The notes under the pieces are model-generated. The model saw only the letters and a list, made by a program, of their open reading frames with translations. It was not told the origin of the DNA and made no database searches. Both the position numbers and the translations under genes were made by a program. Positions 34,918-42,943 of a DNA stretch of 62,331 nucleotides are shown piece after piece. This DNA comes from Acetomicrobium sp. UBA3949 (GTDB taxonomy: Bacteria > Synergistota > Synergistia > Synergistales > Acetomicrobiaceae). The DNA is taken from positions 569 through 62,899 of the forward strand of contig DGDP01000096.1 in NCBI GenBank assembly GCA_002385485.1, in the 5' to 3' direction. Position 1 is the first letter of the stretch, and the number at the start of each line of letters is the position of its first letter.

Positions 34918-35616
34918 CTATAGATTTCTCAATTCTTCGACGATTTTGCTCTTTTGGGCGACGTTTTCGTCCACTATCTTCACAACCCTTGCCGGGGCAC
35001 CAATAACCACGGCATTTTCCGGTACATCTTTTGTAACAATGGAGCCTGCGCCCACTATGGCACCGCTTCCTATTTTTACTCCCTCCAAGACTACGGCGTT
35101 GGCGCCGATTAAAACTTTGTCTCCAATGATGACGGGAGTAGCGCTTGGTGGCTCTATAACGCCAGCTATAACAGCACCTGCTCCTATGTGGCAGTTGGAT
35201 CCGATGATTGCCCTTCCGCCGATCACTGCATTCATATCTATCATTGTGCCCGCTCCGATGACCGCTCCTATGTTTATCACTGCGCCCATCATGATCACCG
35301 CACCTTTGCCTATATCGACCATGTCCCTTATTACCGCCCCAGGTTCTATGCGGGCATCGTATTTCGTGAGATCAGCCAGCGGGACGGCAGAATTTCGTGC
35401 CCTCACCTCGATGTGATAACCCCTAATGCGTCCTTTATTGCTTTCAATTACCTCTTCGATCTCTTTATAATCTCCTAACAGGACACCGAAATCGAGACCA
35501 CCCACGAATTTCACGTTTTTTATTTCAAGGCCCTTCAGATCTCCGGATACGAAAGCAATCGAGGGCGTCGTCTTTTGAGATTGGCTTATCAGCTTTATGA
35601 TTTCTTCAGGCTGCAT
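34918..35616 (-). CDS. dapH: Tetrahydrodipicolinate N-acetyltransferase
   Basis: Acetylates tetrahydrodipicolinate in the acetylase branch of diaminopimelate synthesis. The N-terminal DapH domain is followed by a left-handed beta helix of hexapeptide repeats (IGKGAVIMMGAVINIGAVIG, then IGSNCHIGAGAVIAG) and ends in GAPARVVK. Length 232 fits DapH rather than the succinyl type DapD. It overlaps dapB by 22 bases; GGAGG precedes ATG 35616. Confidence 0.93.
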   Translation of the reverse strand: MQPEEIIKLISQSQKTTPSIAFVSGDLKGLEIKNVKFVGGLDFGVLLGDYKEIEEVIESNKGRIRGYHIEVRARNSAVPLADLTKYDARIEPGAVIRDMVDIGKGAVIMMGAVINIGAVIGAGTMIDMNAVIGGRAIIGSNCHIGAGAVIAGVIEPPSATPVIIGDKVLIGANAVVLEGVKIGSGAIVGAGSIVTKDVPENAVVIGAPARVVKIVDENVAQKSKIVEELRNL

Positions 35617-36251
35617 TGAAGCACCTCCTCGAAGCTGTAAAGCCCGGGTTTTGCGGTGGCTGCAAACTCCGCTGCCATTAAAGCGCCGTAGGCAAAGACG
35701 CTTCGCGATATCGCCCTATGGTTAAAGGAGAGCACCTCGCCCTCGTTTGAAAAGATTACATTATGATCTCCCGGTACACCGCCGATCCTAAGAGAATGCA
35801 TGAGACAAGGCCTTCCGGTGGCATTTTGAAGCATGATTGCCGTTCCCGAGGGAGCGTCCTTTTTCTTGTTATGATGTATCTCGACGATCTCCAGATCCCA
35901 ATCCTCGAAGAATTTTGAGTAATTCGCAAGGATTATTTTTAAGGCGTTGATGCCGATGGAGAAGTTATAGCTTTGCACCACAGGTACTTGCCTTGCAAGT
36001 TCCCTTAACATTTCAAAGTCACTGTCTTGGAGGCCAGTGGTTCCTATCACCAAAGCTGCCCCATGTTCTCTGCAAAGCCGGACCGTCTCTGGAAGGCAGC
36101 TTGGATTTGAGAAATCTATTATGACGTCGGGTTTGCCACCATCGCTCCAGCTTCCTTCGTAGTTAACGGTCAGACACAATGTGTGATCGACAAATGCCTT
36201 CTGAATTTCCTGTCCCATCCTGCCGGTCGACCCAACTAGGCCATAACGCAT
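35595..36251 (-). CDS. dapB: 4-hydroxy-tetrahydrodipicolinate reductase, short form
   Basis: NAD(P)H-dependent reductase. The N-terminal GLVGSTGRMGQEI nucleotide loop, VIGTTGL, and the catalytic region VEIHHNKKKDAPSGTA are all present. At 218 residues it is shorter than the E. coli enzyme (about 270) and similar to thermophile short forms; the missing segments lie between core elements, not at a truncated end. ATG at 36251 overlaps dapA by 16 bases, with GGAGG upstream. Confidence 0.94.
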   Translation of the reverse strand: MRYGLVGSTGRMGQEIQKAFVDHTLCLTVNYEGSWSDGGKPDVIIDFSNPSCLPETVRLCREHGAALVIGTTGLQDSDFEMLRELARQVPVVQSYNFSIGINALKIILANYSKFFEDWDLEIVEIHHNKKKDAPSGTAIMLQNATGRPCLMHSLRIGGVPGDHNVIFSNEGEVLSFNHRAISRSVFAYGALMAAEFAATAKPGLYSFEEVLQCSLKKS

Positions 36252-37135
36252 TGCAGTATCCTCCCTTCTGTCATAGCCCTGTCAACTTCCGCCATCGCCT
36301 TCTGCGATGCGGGAACTAGAGGAAGGCGCAGCTCGTTTTTGCACAAGCCCAACTTGCTGGCGGCATATTTCACGGGAATTGGATTCGTCTCGCAGAAAAG
36401 ACCCTTCATTAAGGGGAAAAGCTGCAGATGAAGACGGCGCGCTTCCTCTGCGTTTCCCTGCAGTGCGTAGCGCATCATGTCAGAAGTTTCCTTTGGCGCT
36501 ACGTTGGAAAGGACTGAGATTACACCGTCTCCTCCAGCGTTTACCAGATGAAAGGCCTGATCGTCGTTACCGGAAAGCACAGCGAAGTCCCCTCTTGCCT
36601 TTTTCACCATTCTTATCAGCGAATCGACTTGCGCCTGACTGCCTGATGCCTCCTTTATCCCCACTATGTTTGAAATCTCGGTCAGCCTTAAAACTGTCTC
36701 GGGCAGTATGTTGACGCCCGTCCTGCCAGGAACGTTATAGATGATTATTTGACCGCTTCCCAGACGTGAGGCAATTGTTCGGTAATGTTGATAGAGCCCT
36801 TCCTGAGGCGGTTTGTTGTAGTAAGGCGTTACGATCAATACTGCATCAGCTCCTAAGGAAAGCGCTGCAAGTGATGTCTCTGCCGTTGTTTGTGTACAAT
36901 TTGAACCCGTGCCGATCACAACAGGGATCTTACCTCCCACTTTATTGATGCAAAAACGTATGATCTCATTTTTCTCCGAGCTTGAGATCGTAGCTGCCTC
37001 TCCAGTGGTTCCAAGCACCACCAGAAAATCTACGCCGTTTCTTACCTGAAAATCAAGTAACTTTTCGAGGCTATCAAAATCTACCTTTCCTTCATTAAAA
37101 GGCGTTATCAATGCGGTGCCAGTTCCCCTAAACAT
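36236..37135 (-). CDS. dapA: 4-hydroxy-tetrahydrodipicolinate synthase
   Basis: Condenses pyruvate and aspartate semialdehyde. GTGTALITPFNEGKVDFDSL opens the barrel; GTTGEAATIS, YNVPGRTGVNI (catalytic Tyr) and GIKEASGSQ (Schiff-base Lys) are visible. ATG at 37135 gives 299 residues and follows AGGAGGG by six bases; a longer frame to 37225 runs into the T-box terminator and is rejected. First gene of the lysine operon. Confidence 0.96.
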   Translation of the reverse strand: MFRGTGTALITPFNEGKVDFDSLEKLLDFQVRNGVDFLVVLGTTGEAATISSSEKNEIIRFCINKVGGKIPVVIGTGSNCTQTTAETSLAALSLGADAVLIVTPYYNKPPQEGLYQHYRTIASRLGSGQIIIYNVPGRTGVNILPETVLRLTEISNIVGIKEASGSQAQVDSLIRMVKKARGDFAVLSGNDDQAFHLVNAGGDGVISVLSNVAPKETSDMMRYALQGNAEEARRLHLQLFPLMKGLFCETNPIPVKYAASKLGLCKNELRLPLVPASQKAMAEVDRAMTEGRILQCVMA

Positions 37136-37159
37136 GTCTATCCCTCCTATATTTGGATA

Positions 37160-37446
37160 TAAAAAAGCTCGTCCCAAAAAACTGGGACGAGCCATAATAC
37201 CCGCGGTACCACCCATCTTGAACACCTCTGCTATATGGACAAAGATGTTCCTCTCTTTAGCCCTTTAACGGAGGCAACCCGGGCATGTACTTCGGCCACA
37301 TAACGCCTTTCCATGCCAGCTACCGCAAGCTTTGGGCCTTACGGTGCATCAAGAGCGCCTCTCAGCTCGTTAAACGCTCCTCTCTGTTGATGCCTGAACC
37401 CTCCAGCCTCTTGCGTCATCGCCGTTACCATATTAAAAAATGAGTT
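37160..37446 (-). promoter_or_regulatory. T-box riboswitch leader, probably lysine-specific
   Basis: Minus strand. Stem I is visible as CGCAAG/CTTGCG at its base and GCATCAA/TTGATGC in the middle, with an AGAGAG motif in the upper part. The specifier bulge contains CCGT-AAG-GCCC, with AAG (Lys) at 37338-37340. The T-box sequence GGGTGGTACCGCGG lies at 37200-37214, followed by the terminator GCTCGTCCCA/TGGGACGAGC (about 37167-37192) and a T run. Uncharged tRNA-Lys would stabilise the antiterminator and turn on dapA-dapB-dapH-lysC. T-box identity is secure; the specifier is inferred. Confidence 0.9.
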
Positions 37447-37452
37447 GCATGA

Positions 37453-37481
37453 ATCTTACAAGGATATTTTTAATTTGTCAA
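37453..37481 (-). promoter_or_regulatory. Promoter of the T-box lysine operon
   Basis: Minus strand perfect -35 TTGACA (37476-37481), 17-base spacer, -10 TAAGAT (37453-37458), directly after the cupin stop codon. Confidence 0.85.
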
Positions 37482-37487
37482 TGGGTC

Positions 37488-37901
37488 TTACTCGCTTTTT
37501 GCACGTTCCAATCTTGTCCTTGCCCGCTTGCCGTCAGGATCTCCAAACCACGGCACTATGCAGAGGAACCTAAAGGGTTTGTCCGAGGCGTTTCCGTAGG
37601 AATGAGAAACGTTAGGTGGCACGAAAGCCCAGGACTTTTCGGGCAGGTCCCACGTCACTCCTTCTATGATGACCTGACCGTGTCCTTCCAGGGTGATCAG
37701 GTAGTGCGGCCATTCGTGTTGGTGTTCGGAGATCATCCTGTTTGGCGGAAGGGTAAAGAAACGGACGACGTAATCGTCGAAGAAGCGTCCGGGGCCGAAG
37801 ACTATTCGTTTCACCACCCCTTCCCCGAGTGAAAAGGCCTTAAGCTCAAGGAGGTCTTCCAGCTTTCCCGCCAAAGGCTCTCTTAAATCTTCATCCGTCA
37901 T
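37488..37901 (-). CDS. Cupin domain protein
   Basis: Small 137-residue protein with a single cupin barrel: motif 1 ISEHQHEWPHYLITLEGHG (metal ligands His, His, His positions around 60-66) and motif 2 PPNVSHSYGN. It could be a metal-binding storage or regulatory cupin; function unknown. ATGA overlap with the upstream aldehyde oxidoreductase gene, with GGAGGAGG before the start, indicates co-translation, so its role may be linked to that enzyme or its substrate. Confidence 0.85.
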   Translation of the reverse strand: MTDEDLREPLAGKLEDLLELKAFSLGEGVVKRIVFGPGRFFDDYVVRFFTLPPNRMISEHQHEWPHYLITLEGHGQVIIEGVTWDLPEKSWAFVPPNVSHSYGNASDKPFRFLCIVPWFGDPDGKRARTRLERAKSE

Positions 37902-40693
37902 TTTCTAGCCTCCTCCAAAGCTTTTAGTATCCTATCCGGAGTTGCAGGAATCGTCTTAAGCCTGATGCCGCAGGCGTTGTGTATCGCATTTATTATAGCT
38001 GCATGAGGTGCCGAAAGGGGAACCTCTCCAGTGCCGGAAGCGCCAAAGGGACCGAACTCCCTGGGAGATTCCATGTGTATCAGGCGGATATTGTCGGGTA
38101 TATCCTTGATGTAAGGAAACCCGCAAGCTAATAGGTTGTTGTGCTTTTTTACGTCCTCGAAGTTTTCCTTCAATGCAAACCCTATGCCCTGAGCGATGCC
38201 TCCGTAAAGTTGTCCCTCTACAACGGCGTAGTTATTGATCTTTCCCACGTCACATGCCAGCGTCATGCGATCGACGGTCGTCTCTCCTGTCGTTACGTCC
38301 ACGGATACCTCTGCTAAAAAGAGGCCGAACATGTGATTGGCAAAGGGATAGCCCTGTCCCGTCTCGTCGTCCATGCCCGTGCAGTGTTGAACCTCACCAT
38401 TTACGTTTCGCAAGGTAGCTTTATAGTAGCCCTCGTAGTAAGTGGGTATGCCTTCGGCGATCATCTCGTCGTAAGTCCTGTACGTGCCGTCGGGCTTTCG
38501 CATGGCGTCAAGCAGTTTTCGGCAGCTGTCCATGATGGCCATCCCGACCATGACTTGAGAACGACTTGCAGCCGCTGCCCCACTGTTGGGCGCTTTGGCA
38601 GTATCGTTACAGACAAGCTTTATTTGATCAGGCCTTAAGCCCAATGGCTTTAGCGCCTCGTGTGCCGTGCCGACACAACCCATGTCTGCTCCCTGTCCGT
38701 GATCTTCCCATGTGTTGTAAAGTATGACTCCGTCTTTGGTAAGCTCGATGTGGCTGTTTGCCTCATCGGGGCCGTCGTCGTTTGAGTTGTAAATCCCTAT
38801 GGCAACGCCCACGCCATGCTTTATCTTATCGGTTGACAGGGCGGCAGCTCGCTTTTTAGCCTCTTCGTAAAGTGGCCGTATATGGGTGACCATTGCCTGA
38901 AGCGGATAAACTTCCGGCCTTTGACCGCTCGGTAAGGTATCGCCAGGCTGGATTAAGTTCTTCTCGCGGAAATCCAAGGGGTCCATGCCGACCTTTTCAG
39001 CCAACATGTCTATGGCAAGCTCTCCTCCAAAGTAGGTTTGAGGTCCGCCGTAACATCTAAAAGCCGTGCACCATTTGTGGTTGGTAAATACGGTGTAACC
39101 GCATCCGCGGATATTGTTTACTCTATATGGGGCAAGCATGAACTGTCCGCCCTTGTTGGTTAAGTCTTGGCTGGATTCGGAATATGGTCCATGGTCTACG
39201 TACCAGGTATGCTCTAAGCCTATCAGCTTGCCATTTTCGTCAGCTCCAACGCGAATCCTCATCAAGAAGGGCGACCTCTTGGGCGTGCGAACGATGTGTT
39301 CTTTCATATCGAGCCTCATGTAAACGGGCCTTCCCGTGGCAATTACACAGGCGCCAATTAAGTGTTCGTTCGTGGGGCCGACCTTGTAGCCGAACGTGGC
39401 ACCCATGTTATTTTGTATGACGCGTATCTTTGAAGGCGGTAATCCTAAACCGCGGGCAATCATGAGTTGATGGCGGTACACGCAGATGCTTTTAGTCTGA
39501 AGCGTAAGACGGCCTTCTTCGTCGAAATAGCCAAATCCGCAATCGGTCTCTATCGTCAAATGAGGTTGCCTCGAACTGTAAAATTCGTCTTCAACTACGT
39601 AGGGAGCTTTGTCCAAGTCTTCCTTTGGATCGTTGCCCTTCTTTATGGGCCTCTTGTTGAACACGTTTGGTATTCCGTCTATATCGGGTATATCCTCATG
39701 CACCTTTACTGCCCCTGGTACCATGGCGTCTTTGACGTTTAAAAGCGCTGGGAGCTCTTCGATTTCTACCTTCACGGCATCTGCAGCGGCCCTTGCGTGC
39801 TCTTCCGTGTCGGCACACACTATGGCGACTGCCTCTCCCCACTGGCGGATCTTGTCTCCTTCCTCTACGAGGATTCGACGTTCCCATCCGTTGGTCGTGG
39901 CGGTCTTAGATCCCACCTGACCCCTTATTCTGTTCGTGCCCTTATTTGCGTAGATGTCCGCTGCCGTCACGATCTTATATACACCGGGCATCTTTTCTGC
40001 CTCGAGGAAATCTATCTTTTTGACTATGGCATGATGGGTCTCAGGACATACGCAGGCAGCAAAAAGCGTCTCGTCAGGTAACTTTAGCGCTACGTCGTCG
40101 CCGAAGTCCCACGTGCCGGTTGCCTTATATACCGCGCTTGGCCTCGGGTAATGGCTTCCCCATATTTTTCCGTCTCGAGTCAGTTCCGAGAAATCCGTCA
40201 TCTCCTCTTCGCCGCGCAAGACTTTAGCGGCAAGCATGACGGCATCTACGATCTGAACGTAACCGGTGCATCTGCAGGCATTTCGGTTCTTCTGGAACCA
40301 ATCTCGTACCTCTTCGCGGGTAGGATTTGGGTTTTCGTCGAGCAAGGCCTTGGAGCTCATAATAAATCCTGGCGTGCAAAAACCGCACTGTATAGCTCCC
40401 GTCTTTACGTAAGCCCACTGAAGTGCGTGAAGCTTGCCGGGCCTTCCTAAGCCTTCAATGGTGAGAATTTCAGCGTCTTCTGGTACCTTATCCCATCTTA
40501 CGATGCAGGAACGCACGAGCTTGCCGTTCATTATGACCTCGCATGCTCCGCATTGTCCCGATCCGCATCCGAGTTTTGTTCCCGTTAGCCCGAGTTGTTT
40601 TCGAATTATGTTGACCAGCATTGCGTCAGGTGAGGCAACTACGTGGTGAGGACATCCGTTGACCTTGATGCTTTTCCTTAAATACTGTTTCAT
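37898..40693 (-). CDS. mop: Molybdopterin-dependent aldehyde oxidoreductase (Mop type)
   Basis: Xanthine-oxidase-family enzyme of 931 residues without an FAD domain, like Desulfovibrio gigas Mop. The plant-type [2Fe-2S] cluster has Cys 43, 48, 51 and 63 (GCGSGQCGAC); the second cluster has CGFCTPG (near 103) and NACRCTGY (near 139). The large domain carries Moco-binding segments, and the catalytic Glu is probably in SGTGEVPLSAPH (about 890). It likely oxidises aldehydes using ferredoxin-type carriers. Tungsten instead of molybdenum is possible. No signal peptide. The 360-base leader upstream holds RNA switches. ATG at 40693 follows GAGGAGGG. Confidence 0.92.
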   Translation of the reverse strand: MKQYLRKSIKVNGCPHHVVASPDAMLVNIIRKQLGLTGTKLGCGSGQCGACEVIMNGKLVRSCIVRWDKVPEDAEILTIEGLGRPGKLHALQWAYVKTGAIQCGFCTPGFIMSSKALLDENPNPTREEVRDWFQKNRNACRCTGYVQIVDAVMLAAKVLRGEEEMTDFSELTRDGKIWGSHYPRPSAVYKATGTWDFGDDVALKLPDETLFAACVCPETHHAIVKKIDFLEAEKMPGVYKIVTAADIYANKGTNRIRGQVGSKTATTNGWERRILVEEGDKIRQWGEAVAIVCADTEEHARAAADAVKVEIEELPALLNVKDAMVPGAVKVHEDIPDIDGIPNVFNKRPIKKGNDPKEDLDKAPYVVEDEFYSSRQPHLTIETDCGFGYFDEEGRLTLQTKSICVYRHQLMIARGLGLPPSKIRVIQNNMGATFGYKVGPTNEHLIGACVIATGRPVYMRLDMKEHIVRTPKRSPFLMRIRVGADENGKLIGLEHTWYVDHGPYSESSQDLTNKGGQFMLAPYRVNNIRGCGYTVFTNHKWCTAFRCYGGPQTYFGGELAIDMLAEKVGMDPLDFREKNLIQPGDTLPSGQRPEVYPLQAMVTHIRPLYEEAKKRAAALSTDKIKHGVGVAIGIYNSNDDGPDEANSHIELTKDGVILYNTWEDHGQGADMGCVGTAHEALKPLGLRPDQIKLVCNDTAKAPNSGAAAASRSQVMVGMAIMDSCRKLLDAMRKPDGTYRTYDEMIAEGIPTYYEGYYKATLRNVNGEVQHCTGMDDETGQGYPFANHMFGLFLAEVSVDVTTGETTVDRMTLACDVGKINNYAVVEGQLYGGIAQGIGFALKENFEDVKKHNNLLACGFPYIKDIPDNIRLIHMESPREFGPFGASGTGEVPLSAPHAAIINAIHNACGIRLKTIPATPDRILKALEEARK

Positions 40694-40715
40694 GGTTTCC
40701 CTCCTCGTTTTTTTC

Positions 40716-40827
40716 GAACGCCCTAAAGCTCAAATATGGCAAACTTCGACCCGGGTAACCTCCTTTCTTTAAGTTTTTAATTTGCCATACCAGCCTTAAA
40801 GCGTCCATCTAACGCTAAAGGAGGTTA
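40716..40827 (-). ncRNA. Long structured leader hairpin before mop (unrecognised element)
   Basis: Minus strand. GGACGCTTTAAGGCT (40792-40806) pairs without interruption with AGCTTTAGGGCGTTC (40716-40730), 15 pairs with four G-U. Above it TATGGCAAA (40781-40789) pairs with TTTGCCATA (40735-40743). The 37-base loop contains AAAGGAGGTTA (40756-40766), perfectly complementary to TAACCTCCTTT (40817-40827) upstream, next to the terminator. The two pairings interleave as in a pseudoknot. No coding capacity fits. I do not recognise a known family. Confidence 0.65.
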
Positions 40828-40862
40828 AAAAAAGCTGCCTCGCTTAAAGGAGGCAGCTTTTT
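40826..40862 (-). terminator. Intrinsic terminator in the mop leader
   Basis: Minus-strand hairpin of 11 perfect pairs, AAAGCTGCCTC (40850-40860) and GAGGCAGCTTT (40831-40841), followed by a continuous T run. It is 130 bases before mop, so read-through must be regulated for mop to be expressed. Confidence 0.92.
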
Positions 40863-40863
40863 G

Positions 40864-41010
40864 CTAAAGATAACTTACGGCAGGCGTAAGCTTTCTTTAA
40901 CACATCCTCCTTTCCAAACATGGGAGGCATCCTCGTTTCCAAAGATACCCATTGGCCAGAAACCATGGAGCCCATGAAGGGTCTTTAGGTTAAATGGCTC
41001 GGAGTTATTT
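40864..41010 (-). promoter_or_regulatory. Probable Moco/Tuco riboswitch
   Basis: Minus strand. CTAAAGA (40982-40988) and TCTTTAG (40864-40870) close a domain of about 110 bases just before the terminator, the position of a P1 stem. Inside are several GC-rich helices (GAGCCAT against ATGGGCTC; GCCTCC against GGAGG). AAAGGAGG (40906-40913) is complementary to CCTCCTTT in the terminator (40846-40853), a ready antiterminator. Gene context (a molybdopterin enzyme) points to the Moco RNA family, but my recall of its consensus is not precise; another riboswitch class is possible. Confidence 0.6.
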
Positions 41011-41028
41011 GTATATTTTATACACGCA

Positions 41029-41057
41029 ATCGTAACATCAATAAACGTTTTATTCAA
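41029..41057 (-). promoter_or_regulatory. Promoter of the mop leader
   Basis: Minus strand -35 TTGAAT (41052-41057), 17-base spacer, -10 TACGAT (41029-41034). Transcription would start near 41022. The remaining gap, 41058-41293, is AT-rich and shows only a small GCAAC/GTTGC repeat near 41109-41122; I see no gene in it. Confidence 0.6.
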
Positions 41058-41293
41058 GATAGTTTATTAATCAAAAAGAAAATTTTTACCTTTTACAATA
41101 ACGATAAATGCAACTTTGTTGCAAAACATGGCCAATTATGAAAGTTTAGCAAGATACATGAGCAGCTTGAAAATATAATATGAAAAGGAATCTTGCAGGA
41201 GTTAAGTGTCATTGAAGGAATTTCATCAATCATATTATTTTACTTCAATTACTACAATCGTTAAATAGGCGAAATTATACAAGTTTTATATTA

Positions 41294-42943
41294 TCATTCA
41301 TCGCGAAGCCTAAGCAATCTTTCTGCGTGGACTACAGCTTCTTTTATTTCGCTAGTACCCGACAACATTCTCGCAATTTCCTGCACCCTTTCCTCTTCGT
41401 TTAACTCTTTGACGTAAGATTCCTCCCCCTCCTTTGTTACCCGAAAATGCTGGTCCGCAAGGGATGCAATGGTAGCCTCATGGGTTATGAGTATAATCTG
41501 GCATTTAGTCGAAAGCTCCTTAAGCTTAAGGCCGGACAACAGAGCAGCCTTGCCTCCCAACCCGGCTTCCACTTCATCGACTATCAGCAATTTGGGCAGG
41601 GTTTCCTCCGGTAATGCCATTTGCAGTGCCAACAAAATTCGACTCAATTCCCCTCCTGAGGCTATTTTGGAAATAGGTGACGGCACATTGCCGTTTGCCT
41701 CTATCATAAAACTGATCGATTCCGCTCCGCTGGATCGAACCTTCTTCAATTCCTCAACTTTGATCGTAAGCACAGTAGTCTCCATTCCAAGATCCTTTAA
41801 ATGAGAATTGACGGCTTCTTCCAATTCCCTCGCTATTTTAATTCGAGAAGCGCGTAGATCAAGCGCGTGCTGGCTCACATCTTTTTTTAATTTGCTTAGC
41901 TCGTCTTTTAATCTTTCCAGTTCGACGAGGCTTTCGGATAACCAGGATATTTCCTTTTGGGCGGTATTGTAATATTCTACAAGCTCTTCAATAGATGAGG
42001 CTTTAGCAATACGTTTGCACTTTCTAAGCTTTCCGAGTTTTGTCTCCAATTCTTCTTCTTTGTGCTGCAACTCTTCGATTGTTGGAGTGTTTTCGAGAAC
42101 TTCTTGTATCTGATGAGTCAATTGTTGCAGGCTTATTAAAAGATTTTGAACAGTGCGATCTATTTCTTCCGAATTCAAGATTGCTTTAAGCCTCCCTGAA
42201 ATACTTTCCACCTCGCCCTCCAAACCACCTGAGGCAATACCGCCTTCTATAGCAATTAATATCCTTTCCAGCTCTTGCCTTCGACTTATCTCGTCTCTTA
42301 TCATCCTCAGTTCATCTTCCCATTCGTATTCGCTGGAAAGCGAGGGATTCAAGGACTTCAATAAATTGGTTAGCTCATCTGCACCGTTATATCTTTCCTC
42401 GACTGACTTACGCCTCTGGGTGAGCTCCTGAATACGTCTTTCCATTTCTACGGCCTTGTGGAATACCGTTGCCATATCCATCTTCTTTTGTTTCAATTCT
42501 AAGCCACCGTAACTATCGAGCAAGTCAAGCTGGCTGTTTTCGTCCAACAGATCCAATTGTGAAAATTGACTTTGAATATGGATAAAATGCACCATTGACC
42601 TGGAAAGGATGTTAAGCGGCACGACATGTCCCTGAATGTAGGATTTGCTTCGCCCCTCAGATGTAACCACACGCCTTACTACCCACATTCCCTCCTGAGG
42701 CTGAAGTTCCTCGGGCAACGAGGGAATGTGATCAGCCTGAAAGGCTCCCTCCACTTCGCCGTTATCTTCCCCTACTCGTAAATAATTAGCCTGTGCTCTT
42801 TTTCCTGCTAATAATTCAAGGGCCCTCACTAGGCTGCTCTTCCCCGACCCGCTTTCGCCAGTGATGGCTATAAAGTTGCCCCTGAGCCTCAAAGATGCTG
42901 TAGTTATACCGCCTATGTTCTTGACATGAAGTTCTTCGAGCAC
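41294..42943 (-). CDS. recN: DNA repair protein RecN
   Basis: SMC-like ATPase in double-strand break repair. The N-terminal start LEELHVKNIGGI, Walker A TGESGSGKSS (near 30), a long coiled-coil middle (150-390), signature IASGGELSRILLAL and Walker B LLIVDEVEAGLGG near 465 are clear. GTG at 42943 gives 549 residues and shares its G with the nadK stop TAG; GAGGAGG lies seven bases before. The longest frame would begin 14 codons earlier within nadK. Confidence 0.95.
   Translation of the reverse strand: MLEELHVKNIGGITTASLRLRGNFIAITGESGSGKSSLVRALELLAGKRAQANYLRVGEDNGEVEGAFQADHIPSLPEELQPQEGMWVVRRVVTSEGRSKSYIQGHVVPLNILSRSMVHFIHIQSQFSQLDLLDENSQLDLLDSYGGLELKQKKMDMATVFHKAVEMERRIQELTQRRKSVEERYNGADELTNLLKSLNPSLSSEYEWEDELRMIRDEISRRQELERILIAIEGGIASGGLEGEVESISGRLKAILNSEEIDRTVQNLLISLQQLTHQIQEVLENTPTIEELQHKEEELETKLGKLRKCKRIAKASSIEELVEYYNTAQKEISWLSESLVELERLKDELSKLKKDVSQHALDLRASRIKIARELEEAVNSHLKDLGMETTVLTIKVEELKKVRSSGAESISFMIEANGNVPSPISKIASGGELSRILLALQMALPEETLPKLLIVDEVEAGLGGKAALLSGLKLKELSTKCQIILITHEATIASLADQHFRVTKEGEESYVKELNEEERVQEIARMLSGTSEIKEAVVHAERLLRLRDE

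Noticed and set aside
36236..37225. Longer dapA start at 37225
   Set aside because: The added 30 residues would be read from the T-box terminator; AGGAGGG before ATG 37135 and the family N-terminus support the shorter form.
40626..40808. Minus-strand frame of 60 codons in the mop leader
   Set aside because: No Shine-Dalgarno sequence before its ATG (the bases there are the complementary AACCTCC), and it runs into mop in another frame. The sequence is explained by RNA pairing.
40875..41057. Minus-strand frame of 60 codons across the riboswitch region
   Set aside because: Starts at the promoter -35 and covers the structured leader; no ribosome-binding site.
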